NCBI GenBank assembly: GCA_000310025.1
Contig: FN649729.1
Location: 248,001-312,000 of the forward strand
Direction: 5' to 3'
Length of the DNA: 64,000 nucleotides
DNA from: Ectocarpus siliculosus
Taxonomy: Eukaryota; Sar; Phaeophyceae; Ectocarpales; Ectocarpaceae
In this document: positions 35,962 through 50,900 of the stretch, one piece after another
Numbering within the stretch: position 1 is the stretch's first letter
Layout of the letters: the number at the start of each line of letters is the position of its first letter
The notes under the pieces: generated by a model
Database searches by the model: none
Seen by the model: the letters and a program-made list of their open reading frames with translations, nothing else
What the model was told of the DNA's origin: nothing
Program-made: the position numbers and the translations under genes

Positions 35962-38900
35962 TCACCAGGCCTCTTCCGGTTTTTCCCTAGCGTAGTAGTC
36001 GAACAAGCTGTCGGGGTCTAGTCCCACCAGCTTCTGCTTTTTGTTGTACATGAGCGAGGAGGTGAAAAGCTTGACGAGGTTGAGGTTGGTCAGGAGCGGG
36101 ATGCCGTGATCCACTGCCGTGCGGCGGACGTGGTAGTTGTCCACGAGGCGTTTGCTCTCCGCTGTCGGCAGGTTGATCACTAGGTCGATCTTCTTGGAGC
36201 GGATGTGCTCGATTACGGTCGGGCCCTCACGCTGAGGACAGGTAACAACAGGGGGGTTGGGGATAAGTGGACCGAGTGGTGGGACACCCCAATGCTCCCT
36301 AGATGTAAACAGCAATGAAGCATTGCGCTACAGTGTAAATAAAATGTATCTTGCTTGCGAGACAAAGACAAGAATATCGTGCACTTCCTCCATCAATTGC
36401 AGAAGAGAGGACAGGGTAGACCAGACAAGGACGGCGTTGCGCAGCGACACAGACACTACCACACAACAACGCGCACAGCAAGCACGACATGAAAGCGACA
36501 CGATGGGAGAGGGGAATAGGGTTCATCACACCGTAGTGTTGATCTGGTCTGCGGCGCGTCACGTACGTCCTCTCGATCGCATGCCGCGACAACATAATTA
36601 TAACCGCACTCGTGTCCACATAGTCTACAAGAAGACGACAAACAACAGTTAAAATGTTGTACCTGTCCTCCTGGGAACTGGAGGAGGGTCGCGGGGACGC
36701 CCTTGTCCTTCAAACGGTCGTGAGTGCCGTCGGTGGCGTGGATGTGGTACCCCAGCTCGTGCAGGTCGTGCGCCAAGTGCACCATGTCGTCGAGCATGCT
36801 CTCTTGCACCGACAAGAGGATGTTCTTGGCGGGAAGCTTGAACCCCGTGGAAAGCAGCGCCTGATTTGACCATCAAGATTGGTTCGAAAAACAATAGACA
36901 GAAGAGGATGGGAAGCGGGACAGTGTAATATAATCTTTGCACAGAGTGGGTTGAAAAAAAAAGCAGCATCGCACGAATGTTTGGACGATTTCGATTCACA
37001 TTCTGTTCATGTTCACCACAGCAGTACAATAGCACGGCGGATATCTTGCCGCCGTTTGATACGTCAATTAAACAGCATGAAGAATTGGACGAAAAACAAA
37101 TGGCGTCAACGAGGGCCCATGCCATGGCATCGACAGCACTGCTGTGACCTAAGCCTACCTTGAGGAACGCTTCTTCCTTGTTTACGCCGAAGCACGCCAC
37201 CTCTCCCGTAGACGCCATCTCCACACCCAGCACCGGGTCTGCCCCCCTGGAACGCATCGAATGATGCAATGCATATGACACGTGGTTACGTACGTGCAGC
37301 AAAACTTGTGCAGAAAACAACCGCCACACAATTCTTGAGCGACGAAAAAAGCACACACGAGAAAAAAAAAATCGTTGCTAGCTACTAATGCTGTTTTTTC
37401 GTGGTGCTCTCCGTTGCTGCAGTTAATGTCGCGCACTGAATGGACGAGAGTGAGGTTTAGCGCTCACTACACTGTACTGAGAACAATTTGGGCAAAATCA
37501 CGTGCCAACCAGCCAGCCCTAGCCACATACTCTTGAGGGAACAAAAAAGATAGACAACCCTTGAACGGAAACTAGAGAACGGCAACCCAGCCAGTAACCC
37601 AACAGAGCATCGCCAACCGCTATACCATATTACCTTGTACTTGCACTTTGGTACCTGAGTCTGGTGAAAGAGAACATGGGTGCCTTGCAGGCGACGTAGC
37701 CATGTGGTCGCCCAGTCTCGTACAGCTTGGGCGCATTCATGTCCTCCACGCTCTCGCCCGTCATCACCTATGCCCAAGCATGGACAAGCATGGACCAAAC
37801 CGTGAACACATCGGAATATTCCCCAACTTGCCCTGGGTCAAGTAGATCAAATCCTTGTGGTACAAACAGATTGTTCGTTAACCCAAATCATCGCATTTTT
37901 TAAGGCGCTTGCAGTTTCTCTCAGTCCAACCCCGTCCCACTCGGGGCCACACTAAACACCCCAAGTCTTCTGCACTCAATCGCTCCACAACAGATGTAAT
38001 TGGGTTAATTCTCGATGTCATCGCCTTACCTTAGTGGCGATCTCAATGAAATCTACTCCCATCGTCTTGCTGACGAAAGGGAAAGATCGAGAGGCCCGCA
38101 GGTTGCACTCGATGACCATGCAGTCGGTGCCCTTGGCGATGAACTGCATGTTGAACGGACCGGTGATGTTGAGCCTCTTCGCCACGGCCTTGGTCGCGTC
38201 CTGCTTGCCGTTACAAAATGAACACGTACGTATTTGTATAAAGTACATACGAGCCTAATTTCTGGTATTTCGGTTTTTCGATCCCGCCCGCTATCATGGA
38301 TCGACCGTCTTCCTCTTCAACCAAGTCACCGACCACTACAATACCACATCACAATTGCGCGATTGACAGTTTTCCACTAGCTTGCAGAGAGGGTCGATGA
38401 TGCAAGCCTTGTCCTCTGAAACATGTTGTGTTTTTCTTGTCTGGAGCCACGACCAAGTCCCCGAAACCTAAACCGAACCTAAACCCACCGAGCAGGCTTA
38501 TGTCCGTGTGTGTGCTACTTCTTGTTATTCGCCCTTGACATTGGGGCATGGCTACACTTGACCCTTTGGTCACACTGCTGTCGTGTGGCACACTAGTTCC
38601 ACTCGCCTGCACCCTCTTGAACATGTAGGGGGTCATGTCCTCGGGCCCCGCCGGCAGAATGAGCGTCGCGTCGCCAGAGTGCACCCCGGCGTTCTCGACG
38701 TGCACGTGCGTTGCTGCCGCCACCACCTCCCCGTTAAGGCCGACGCCATCCATCTCGATCTCGCGGGCACCGTTGATGAACTGTGATCGATTGCATGACA
38801 TCATGCGAACCAGGCGAGACGTCAGAGAGGTGGGTGGTCTAACCCCAGCGTAAAACGACACCTTTACAGCGAACATGCACGCTGCGAGAGCGGCAAAAGG

Positions 38901-41900
38901 AGGACGAACCAAGGTTGCCCGTTCTTTCGAACTTGTAGGACAGCAGTGCGGTACCACGACAAGCGGAGCGACGAAAAGTCACCTACAGCAGCGGAGAAAC
39001 ACAACCAGAAAACAAAAGAAACACGCCGTTCCTCGCTTGTTTTCGAAACCGACAAAAGAACGACAGAGCCAACAAACACTGACAACACTGACGACAAACA
39101 AGAACGGCAGAGACAACACTGACGACAAGACAAAAAAAGAACAGAACAAGCCACAGCAACAGCCACGCAAAGGCACGACGGCACGACCTTCGAGACAACG
39201 ACGGGATGGTCTTGAGAAACGTCGGCGGCCTGGTCAAGGCACCTCAGCAGCTGCTCCTTGGTGTAGGCGACGTTCATCGCCGCACCCGATAGAACGTACG
39301 ACGGTCGGATAAGCACCGGGTAGCCCACTGACAGAAAACAGCGCCAAAAGGGAGCCAGCAAAAAAGAGAGGCAACGCGTGTACCATTGGTAAAATGTCAG
39401 ACAGCGCTCGAGGGGTTGAACAGCGAGAACAGCAATAAAGAGGCAGAAACAGGGAACTCTCTCAATGGGGAGGCCCACGAAACAGATGGGCACCAAGGTA
39501 TGTGTTATCGGGTGACAAAAAAGACATGCAAGGTTTACACAAAAGACACGCAGAGCAGCTGAAACCGAAATACGACTTCGTAAATGCGTGCCAGCAGACA
39601 CGACCATTCGTCACGACCAGAAAAAATAAAACAACGGAGAGGAATGACAATGATGGCAAAACCCAATTCAAACAAAAAAGTATGTTTATTTCCACGCGTT
39701 CAGGCAAACACCCATGCGCGGGTTAGAAAAAATCACCGACACAATACTAAATAAATAGCGCCATAGTATTTTAAGCGACTCGCCTTCGGTGGCGAAGTCC
39801 AGGGCGCTCTGCGTGGTGGTGAGCTCCTTCCACGCCGCCTGCTGGAGCCCCATGTCGTCGATCATGGCCGAGAACTTGTTGCTGGCAGAAACGAGGGTAG
39901 GACTACTAGTTAGGACACCACCGACAGAGCCGTTTCTAATAGCAAGGGTAAAGAGAGGTTACCAGCAGCAAGACCGATCATCCCGTTCCCGATCTTGATA
40001 CCCGGATGGCCGGGAAAACCGGACGGGTAACCGGGTTATCTGAAAACCGGGGTCCCAACGCTACTACACGTACCGGTCCTCGGCGTTGTCGATCATGTCG
40101 GGGGTAGTCCCCAAGATATTGGCTCCTCCCTTGTGCAAGTGCATCGCCAGATTGTTCGGGATCTGCAACAGCAGTGGGGTATGCATAAGAAGTAAGTCGA
40201 TGATACTCTGTCCCCCCGACATTGACGACCACACCTACCAAGTACCATGTACCTCGCTCTCTTCCACAGCAAACTTCCACGACAAACGGAACCACTCCAC
40301 TCTATCGTCAGTTTTCACGCCTTCTAAAACAAGTCTACAACAGGTCTAAAACAAGTAAAGTTGCTACAATTTTGGCTAATAATATCTTAGAGAAAAATAT
40401 CTCTGCTCGGTGTTCAGTACCTCGTCTGCCCTGCTCCTCAACAGCACAGAAACGATGGGTCATCAATCCCGAAAAATAAAAAACACAAGGCCTACTGGTG
40501 GTGTGGTAAACATAAGCTAGCGTGCGTCCTGCAACTCCCTGCGAAAACAAACAATCCGTACCTGGCCTCCCACGCTGACGACAACACCCTTGTGGCTCTC
40601 CTTGTTGTAGATGTCCAGCACACGCTCCTCGCTCAACTCCTCGAAGTAGAGCTGGTCGCACTCATCGTAGTCCGTCGAAACCGTCTCAGGGTTGTAGTTA
40701 ACCTATTAATAAAGCATGGTCGTCGTCGTTGCCATCGTTCGAACGAGTCCAAAAGTGTAGCAAAACAAGCAACGCAGTACGTGGGGTTGTGATTTCGTGC
40801 AGCGGTGCAATGATCGCATCGCAATTGCTTGCTCACTATGGATGTTGTGGCTGATATCTACGGGCGGGTGAGAGGTACCCCATGAATCCGATGAAGGTTA
40901 TGACCATTATACAGTAGTCCTGACGAAACATGGTGTAATACAACCAACAAGCCATAGGAATCTCAAAGAAAAAACATACAGACACACACATAAGCAACTT
41001 TAAGTCAAAATTCTGATAATTGTCACCATGGTGCTCCTGAGACCGTCGCTGCATCAAGTCTTGGATTGCGAGAAGATCATCAATAGTTTGGAGCAAACAT
41101 CACAACAAACAGGGACTGCCTACGCAAACAAAGCAAGTTACTATTATACAAAAAAAGACCAGGCAGGGGGCACGCAGACCCTCACCCTAACTCCAACTCC
41201 AACTTAGCCCATTCAATACTGTACTTCGAAAAACCTGCATAGACTAGTGACGAACAGACAGCCCGAGAGGAGAGCCACGACCCAACATCGACCACAAAAG
41301 ACGTGAGACCAACAGGACAAGCCAGGTCGTTCTAAATCTGTACTACAAAAGCTCCTCTTTTCTTACCATGGTGCTCCTGAAGCCCATGTTGCGGAGTGTT
41401 CGGATGGCGCTTACGCCGCACCAGTCGAACTCCACGCTGCTGCCGATGCGGTACGTCCCGCTCCCGAGAACCATCACGCCTCCACCGTCGCTTTCCACTG
41501 GGTGGAGGGCGAAACGACAGACGGGTGGCAACGCCGGGCAAGTTTGGGATACCCGACCAGTTCGAGGTAGGGGTTGATGGTTATTTGTGGTGCCTTGAAA
41601 TGTGATGCGGAGTGAGTGCTGCTTCGTACACGTGCATCATCATGTCGCACGTATTGTTCTGTAAACAACAGCGGGCGCAGTAGCATCAGCAGCAACACCA
41701 ACACCAACAACAGATGCAAACCACCACCAATCAACAACATTCACAACAATCTCTTCCGCCTATCTCATCTCACCGTCATCCTCGTCACCGTGGTAGGTCA
41801 TGTAGAGGTAGTTCGTTTGTGCCGGGTATTCCGCGGCGAGGGTATCCACCTGCTTCACGGACGGCGTCACTCCGAACCGTATGCGAGCCTCGCGCACCTA

Positions 41901-44900
41901 GGTACGTAGTTAGTTGGATGTACCACGCGGAGGAAGAGGAGCAAGAGGAAGAGGAAAAGAACGACGGGGGGAAGTGGTTGAGGGATTGAGAACGGAAAGA
42001 GACGCAGCATGGAGAGAGAGAGACACAGGAACAAGGGAGAAAGGAAGAAGCGTGTCATTGCCTCCTCTTGTGTGAACATGATGAACCGCCATGATGAACC
42101 GTTCTCACCTCTTAGGGTTGACCGGTAAATAACCAAGTTCGGTCGTCACCAGCCACAACCCAAAATAAACAACACAAACGAGAAAAAAAAAACACCGGAG
42201 ACTTGCATGAAAGCAACTATTCGATACAGGGCGTAACTTGGAATCGCTTTCGACAACCACCGCATTATTCGAGACAAAACAAAGCACTATTTTCATTGTG
42301 TTTCAAGGCACTACACTAAATTGAATATGATACATACCTCGCCTCCCGTGGCGCCCACTCGCTGCGAGATCTGGATATCGCTGTACCCCAGCTGCTTGGC
42401 CTCAAGCATGTCCTCCCGGCTGAAAGAGGACAGCTCGGAGCCCTGCCAACAAAAAACAAGGGGGGGGGGGACAAAGGCGAAATCGTTCAAGACGATCGCT
42501 ACTCAAGAGAGAGAAGTAAACCTCCCGCAAAGTTTACGGTTGCTCGGGTCAAATTATGTGGGGTATGCTCTGCCCTCTGCATGTCCTTGGAGAAGATGCA
42601 CGATGTCGAATGCCATACACGTTCTCTTGGCGTACACTGCTGTAAAGTGAAGAAACAAGGGTGTGTATTTAACGTAATTTCAAGCTGAAAGGGGTGTGTG
42701 GTCATTTAACGTGTTGGTTCTGGGTTAACATCCCGTTGCCTTCACTCTTTCTCACGTCGTGTAGCCCACTACTCAGAGAATATACAACAAAGCACATCAC
42801 AACACAACGAGTAGACATCATAGACGGGAAGTGTCAATATTGACACATACCTCAATCTTTTTGCTGAAGTTCGTGATGCGCTCCAGCCTCCTGAGGAACC
42901 AGTGGTCGATCTTGGACAAGTCGTGGATCTCGTCAACCGTCATCGAACCCTCCGCCATTACCTGGCACGACGATCGCGGTCCAAGACACAGGCAAAAGAA
43001 TTTCATCGCAGCCACGTCCGAATCGAACCAAGCACCAATACAAGAACCAGACAGTTTTCCGGTAGGCATGAAGATAGACAAAAACAAGCAACGAACGGAC
43101 GCCCCGACAAAGTCACCTGTGCGATGGTGTACACGCGGAGGTCCGTCGGCTTGTCCAGCACTTTCAGCATCTCGGGCATGGTCCTGTACAAATAAATAGC
43201 AGTAGTTAGTGTCCTTGGATCAGCGCACAAAATAAACACGTCTCAACAGAATTCTGTGTACTAAAACCAACAGAATTGATGGTATCGCCATCACCTACCG
43301 TTTACTGGTAGGAGCGACGGCGGGAGCAAAAACAATACAAGTGGAGTCGAGGAAGAGCCTAAGGCAGGAGCGTGGGTTCCTCCTCTTGGTTCTAAATTAC
43401 GTATTGTCCCTGGCAACAGCCATATCAATCCCGTCAAACTTCACTTGACGGGGCCACACGCGTGCTTATCCGGAACATCCGCTCGTCCCGGCTTGCTAGA
43501 GACTGGGATGGACGCGAGGTTTTACCGTCTTGCCGACACTACGATCTAAAGGTACCTTGCAAAATAAAAGATTATACCCAGTCGTGGTCGTTGTCGTCCA
43601 CGGCGATTCGCGCTTAGCGATGAGCTAGCATGGTCCGACAAAACCCGGCGTGCTCCGTCCCGGCTTTGCGAGGTCAAAGGTCTAACGACTACGGCATGCA
43701 CGGCTACGCGTACCCCCCCCCCCCCCCTCGTACCGCGAATGACACCAGGTATCCCCCCCTCCTACGGACATGTAAGCGTAGGAGACCCTCTCTCTCACCT
43801 GATCCTGCCGTGCGGTTGGAAGCCGTCAATCGCGCTGGGGTCGGTCATGCGCAAAGCCTTCTGCATGCTCTCTTCCCAAGTGCGCCCGATCGCTGGTGTC
43901 AAGACCGAGATGCGTGATATGCAAAACAACGGTAGCAACAACACCCAACACACATGCTGAGTACGAGTGCGATGGAACCACGGGTAGTGAACACGTGTTA
44001 AACCGGGATGAAAAACGGGGTGGTCAAGGCAACACAAGCATGATCAACCAAGCACATTCTACGGTGCCAGGTGGTATTGTCTACTCTGGACGTTTGTTTC
44101 GAGGAACAAAGAGATGTGCAGGAAACGCCTAACAACTCTCAAGACTCACCCATGACCTCTCCAACGCTAGACATGGCCGATCCGATGTTGCTCGACACGC
44201 CCTCAAACTTGGACAAGTCCCACCGAGGGATCTTGGTCACGCAGTAGTCCAAAGAGGGCTCGAAGCAAGCCTTACACAAGAGACAACAGAGACAGCGAGA
44301 GACAACATCAACGGAAACGGGTAACAATACTAAAATACACCGTGGGTGAGCCAGGTGGAGTTCGGTGCTCACGTTGCCCTAATTGTTCGACCATTGGCAT
44401 TGAAGGTGGGTGGGTGGGGGATTGGTAGAAAACGACGAGCAGGGTCTTGAAGGAGGAAGGGCAACAGCATCACCAGGGGGGAGGGGTAGGAGAAGTTACC
44501 TCCCAAGCATTGGTCCCAAAATCACGAACGAGCAGGACGAGGTGAGAACAAAAACCCGTGTTGTATAGAACGACTAGGGTGTTAGTCTTTTCCGATGCTC
44601 TTGCAACAGAAACAAAAAACGGTGGGCTTCGGGAAGCATTTGGTCACGTAAGCGAAGAACACCCTTCGTCAACATGGCACAAAACGTCCCAAACAGAAAA
44701 CAAAAAGGCGGCCAAACAACCCCACAAAAAACGTACCATCGTTCTCTTGGTGATGGCGTTCTCGATATCGGGGAGCGTGATGCCCATGCCCAGCTTGGCC
44801 GCCACGAACGCGAGAGGGTAACCGGTGGCCTTGGAGGCCAATGCCGAAGATCTGCTGAGCCGAGCATTCACCTGGTTAAACCCAGAACAAAAACACACAG

Positions 44901-47900
44901 GCGAAGCTCAGCAGCGGTTCATATCGTTATCATTGTCGTTGTCGATGCGTTGCCGCCTGCAATTTCGCTTCGCCTTGTTGGCATTTTTTTTTTTAGGTGT
45001 GTATACCGCGACGAAAATGCCACGTTGGGTGAAAGACATGTTAAAGTCGGCGAGAGGGGCCAGTCAGTGGTCTTGGATGCCAGCGGGACCGTGACGCTAC
45101 ACACAAGACGACGAGGCCAGTGTAACGAGCAGGAGCCATGACATAGAGTAGCCCAATGAAGTGACGACAGCATTGCTGCTACGAACGTGTCAAACAAACC
45201 GTGGCAGATATCTACCTCGTTGGTATCCATGGATAAAAGGACACCGAAGAATAAATCGTTGCTGGTAGATACGGTGTTGTCTTTGCGTTCGTTTTTCCCC
45301 ATTGTTTTCCAAACAAGAAAATGACAACTCTCTCTCCACAGGAACCGTTGCTTTTATTCTTACCTCGATGATGCAGTAGTCCAATGAGTGCGGGTCGAGC
45401 GCGTACTGGATGTTGCACTCCCCCACGATTCCCAAGTGCCTCACCACCTGGAATGACGATGCAAGCCAAGCAACCACAGCAGGGAAGCGCATCGAAAGCA
45501 ATGCAAGTCATACACACCTCTACCCCTTGTTGAGGTCATGGCCAGTCAGCGAATCAGCTCCGATTGCACAATATCCAACATAAACCAAGAGCGCTCCTTA
45601 CGCCTTCAAGCTTCAGCACCTCTACGCACTCCCAGGCGCCTTTCTCCCCAACGAAGTTGAAAGTATTACTGGTAAGATTTCCCGGAAACACGTGTGAAGG
45701 CGGCTACGCAGAATCAGCACCAGATACGTCAGCGAAAAAAACTAAGAAGCGGTTCTTGGGGATTGAACAACTCGCGCTGAAAAACACGGCCGTGAGTTCA
45801 TTGCATACCGCCGATTTGTTAGTATTTGCTGCTTCAATGTTCTCCCTGGACTCTGAAAACGTCGCAGCATCTCACCCAACCGAATTTCATCACAAACACC
45901 ACTGCCACCCACCACACCACACCACGGGCATGTAATCACTGTTTGTCTTACTTACCTTGAGGGCAGTCTGTCGGAGCATGTGGTACTCGGTGTTGCTGAG
46001 GGTCTGGCTAGGGGCAACCACGATAGAGTCTCCGGTGTGCACGCCCAACGGGTCAAAGTTCTGCACAAAAGGCAAAAAAAAAAGAAAAAATACGACGTAT
46101 TAGCATTATTGTGTCGTGGCGATTTTTTTTTTTGCCAAGACTAAATAGGACGGCGGCGAGCACGGCAGAACATTAATACAACAGTGAGAAATCGAAAATG
46201 AAGTGATACCGCCAACATTCGCAAAGCACCGCACGATGGGCAGGGAGGAGCCCTCCAGGGTGACCACGAGCTGGAGCCAGCTCCTACACGGCAGCGTGTG
46301 GTGTAAGCGTCGATTAATGACGATGAACAAAAAAAAATTGGTACATGGTGCAAAGACTAAGAACCTTCCGAAGCTCTGCTCTGTCGTCGAACAAAAGACA
46401 AGTACGAGAGGTTGACGACTTTACGATGGGACACTGCTGGAATTGAGGCATACACGAAGAAATAAAATACGCCGCACGACACTTCATCTACGGAGATCAC
46501 AGGACACCTCCACCTTCGAAACGGCCGCTCTTTCGCTGCTGCACCAGTCCTTGACGTAATTTGTTTGTCGACCCATACAACGTACTCATACCGCACCGGG
46601 ATTCCGGAGCATTTTACCGCACCTCCATGTTGCAGACGGTGATGCAGTTGTTGACGCTATCCCTGACGACCTCGTACTCCACCTCCTTCCAGCCACGGAG
46701 GGACTTTTCCACCAGGATCTGGTTGCTAAGCGACAGCGCCTTGCTCCCCATATCCCTGACAAAACATGCACATCGCGAAACGTTCAGTGATTTTCCAAGG
46801 AACGGGGATTGATTCCAAATGCAATACACGGGGAGGATACCCACATGTGTTCGACAGTCTAGCTTGAAAAACTATTCGGGCTATCGCGAGACAAGACGGA
46901 AATTGGTCCGCAAGGAAGGATGCTCCCTGACTTCCCTCGTCTTCAAAAATCAAGATATCCTACCAGGTACCCACGATTGCCACATACAATTCGCAACTCA
47001 AATATAAAAACGCGTTGATATGAACGGCTGTACTCCGGCACAGCGTTAATCGCCTTGGTGCCTCGAACGAACGGTAAGTGAAGGAGGGATCTCGTCTATT
47101 CACAAAGCTTGAGGAAAACACCATCGCACCTATATGTAAGCCTTTAGGGGGACTGACATGGGAATAAGGTACAAGCACTCAAATAGTGGTTACGGAAGTT
47201 GGTTTCGGAACATCGTTCCGACAACCGCCGCCAAGCGAGGCTAGATATACAAAAACTTAGCGCACGTCAGCACACATGAGCGACAACAAGAAAAACAACG
47301 CAAGAATAACACAAGCATCGCGTCACTTCACCTGAGAGCCTCCTCCGTGTCACAAATGCCTGATCCGAGACCGCCGAGGGCATACGCAGACCGGATCATG
47401 ACGGGGAACCCGATCTTCTTGGCCGCCACAACGGCCGCCTCCACCCCCACCACAGCCTCCGACGGGGCCACCTTCTCGCCGATTTCTGTTTTTTGTCAAT
47501 AGCAAAGGGCGCAAGACAGTATTTTTGGTCCTCCCGAAACCAAAAACTAATATACAGCGCTCGCTGATGTCTGTATAGAATTTGAAATGGCAAGGGCTCA
47601 AAACAGTCCTGCCCCCCCCGAAACCAAGATATAACAATCACAGTATTACGGAAGAAGGCACCCTTACTTCGTATCGCTCCGTCCCGGCATTGTATGGATG
47701 CGAGGTCAATGGTCTAACGACTACGGCACGCGTGTAAATGAGTAAAACCCCCTTAGATATGATAGTTTAACTCGGTTTCGGTGGTGTTGGGGGGCTCGTC
47801 TTGATTGTGTTGACCCATCTCTCCTACTACAGTAAAGTGAACCGACAAAAAAAGCAATCATTTGTAAGATGGTCGTCCCAGTGATTCGGTTGGTAGCCTT

Positions 47901-50900
47901 ACCCTCATCACAACCTTGTGGCTTCTATGGATGTGACTCCGACCGTTGGCACAGCAGTTTCACAAACTGGGAGCCTCGTGTGTAACAATAATAACAATAC
48001 ACAAAATTGGACTCGATGGTCGACGAGGAAAGGAACGACACGACACTGTCCGCCACAAAAATGTCGCGGCAAGCACCTTGAAGGAAGACAGGTCGTGAAA
48101 ACCAAAAACCAAAAACAAACACAAACAACTGTGTTTTTCCATCCTCATGTGCGATCCCGGCTGGTGCGTTAACACACCATACCCAAGGTGTAAAAAAAAT
48201 CGGCCGCAAGAATACACACGAGCTGAAGACCTTTAGTGTAGCCTTTAGTGTAGGTTTGTGCAGCCGCCGCTGATCTATTTTCGTTTCTTGCTCACTCGAA
48301 CGCTCGGAAACGGACCATTTCACGACATCGGGAAAGTTCCTCGTGGCGTTTCACCATTGACATGCGCGTAGGTGCGTAATTACTCACCCATGAGCTTCTG
48401 GTTGAAGACATCCCGGTCCTCAGTTGCCATGATCGCCTGCACCGGGGTTCCGAGCACCTGTGCCAACAAGACCAAACAAAAAGAAGGAAGACAACAGATA
48501 TAGATGGCACATGCAGATACACGCGTAGATGAGAAAGAGTCGAATCGCGTCGAGCACAGGGCGTTCTAAACAAAAACACATGACGGCTACACCCCAAGGC
48601 CGAGACAGACCTCGCCCTGCAACCATACACAACCCTTTCGCACCAAACTCCAGCCTTACCCCACCCGATGTGTCGACACAGGACAAGACACCCGGTTATT
48701 TGTAAAAACAATAATGTTGTCACCAGGGTGTGTTTGCTTGTGTCGTAAAAGGTAAATGTAACCTGGAAGTACATATTATATGCATACTAACCTTTACGTT
48801 GTACTTTTCGAGGATGCCGGCCTCGTGCAGCTGCACGGCGCAGTTGAGAGCCGTCTGCCCCCCCATAGACACGACAATCCCGTCGGGCTTCTCACGCTTG
48901 ATGACGTGCTCCACGAACTCCGGTGTCACCGGCAAAAAGAACACCTTCCTCATGAGCAGGGTAAAGGCCGCAGAAATCCAGGAACCCGGTTAAAATTTCG
49001 GGCGTGAATCGAGCAAGTCAATACAAAACATGCAGTTCACTGGACTTCGGCAGAAGTTGTACTGCGAGTGACACGTGAAAATAAATTGAAGGCCATTGAT
49101 CAACTCCGAACAAGCAGCAGCAGCAGCAGCAGCAGCACAAAAACACAAAAACACATTGAAACACACAAAAAAAAGAAAATAATCCACACACAGTCAGTGG
49201 ACTGTTCTAACCAGCCATAATCGGAGTTTGCTTGGCCGCTGGTTAGTAGGTTTCTCGTAGGCCCCAATGACATGCAAGTAGGGGTGATTCTCTGCTCCTG
49301 TGGTGCTGCTGAAACATCAACACCCGGCACACGGCGCATCGCCATCACGCCCCAAAGATCAAACAACAGACGGCAAATGCAACCATCGCACAAAACGAGC
49401 GTGCTCAACAAGAACAGTTAAAACAATGCATAAAAGCCTCTGCTTGCTCAATGAACGTACCTGGTCTGCCTTGTGCGGGCTCTTGTTGTCGGTGTTCGTT
49501 TGTACGGAGGCGATGTTGGGGTTCATGAGGATCACCTCGATGCCCTCCTCCTTCAAAGCCTTGATCGCCTGATAGAAATAAGGAGGGCCACACACGACAG
49601 AAAAACATCAAAACGTACAGGAAAAACAAGCAAACCAGCAGGGGATAACATCAAGACCCAATCCAACACAAACACCGGGATGTTGAAACGATCTTTTTCG
49701 AAGAATGCCAACCCTCATAGTCTCGAAAAACCAGAAAACCAAGGTTAGGTTCCCTTTCGCGGTTGGGTTCCGTGGCAAACCTAAACCTTGACAACCTGGT
49801 ACATCCGTAAGGGAAAAACAACGCCGCCAATCGGAGGCAACGTGTATCAAGAAATTTCTTGACGCGCTCAACAGAATGTGGTCAAGCCACCAGCACCACC
49901 GACCAACACAACAAAGCCCAAAGATGACGCTGTAAAACGGCACCTGCGAGCCGCTGTAGTCGAACTCTCCAGCCTGCCCGATACTCAGCCCTCCCGATCC
50001 CAACATGAGCGCCTTCTTGATATCTGGCTTGGCGGGCGGTGCACTCCTCTTGGCAAAGTCGATCGCGCCGCGGTGGCCGCTCTTAGCCGCCTCGAGAAAC
50101 ACGTCGAACAGAAACTCCGTGTCTGTTGGTCCTCCCTGGAAAAAATCAACGAAAAAGAAAATGAAGAGAGAGAGAGAAAAGCATATGAGATCACCGGCAT
50201 ACTACGTGAAGAATGAGAACGCCACAGCTTCCAGGTATGACCCTACTGGGTATAATAGTATGCACAGGCTAGTACGATGCGTCGAGGATCACGTCGACAA
50301 GAAACAAGAAAACACAGGACCGTACAGTGGGTCCTATCACCCCTCTTTCGTCAAAGGGTTTGTTCAGCAACTTTTTGAGCTCCCTCCTGGGCCGACATCT
50401 ACGCCGAGCTCACTATCGAGTAAGCGCTTTGAAAACATGTGCCACGGCAGGGATTGGACCATTGACACCGTGACTTCGACGTTGACCATCCGAAACGTTG
50501 CCAAGGTGATGTTCACCTGACCATGGATGTTACCCACCAAGATTGCCCTACTGCAAGAGGAGCAAAACAACGCATGACACTAACACCACCTAGTCAAACG
50601 CAAATTTGATATCGAGAGACGCACCTACCCAATATACCATCGCGTCGTCGGCAAAACAGCACAAAATCGAAAGTTATCCCATATCCCACATAGCCTAGGA
50701 ACGTTTCGCGGACCTGTGCCTCCGGGTGGAACTGGGCGCTGAAGAAGGGCTTTGTCTCGTGGCGAACGCCTTCGTTAGTGCCGTCGTTCACGTTGGTGAA
50801 GAGAGGCTGCCACCCCTGGCCAAGCTTGGTGTCGTCGATGGCGTAGCCGTGGTTTTGGGGAGTAATGTAGCACTCGTTCGTCAGGCGGTTCACTACCGGC

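Noticed and set aside
45598-45665. Possible extra CPS exon on the minus strand ([22 protein letters not shown])
   Set aside because: It has a fair acceptor and a GTAAGG donor, but the flanking exons join in phase without it and the CPS family has no insertion here; its phase does not fit.
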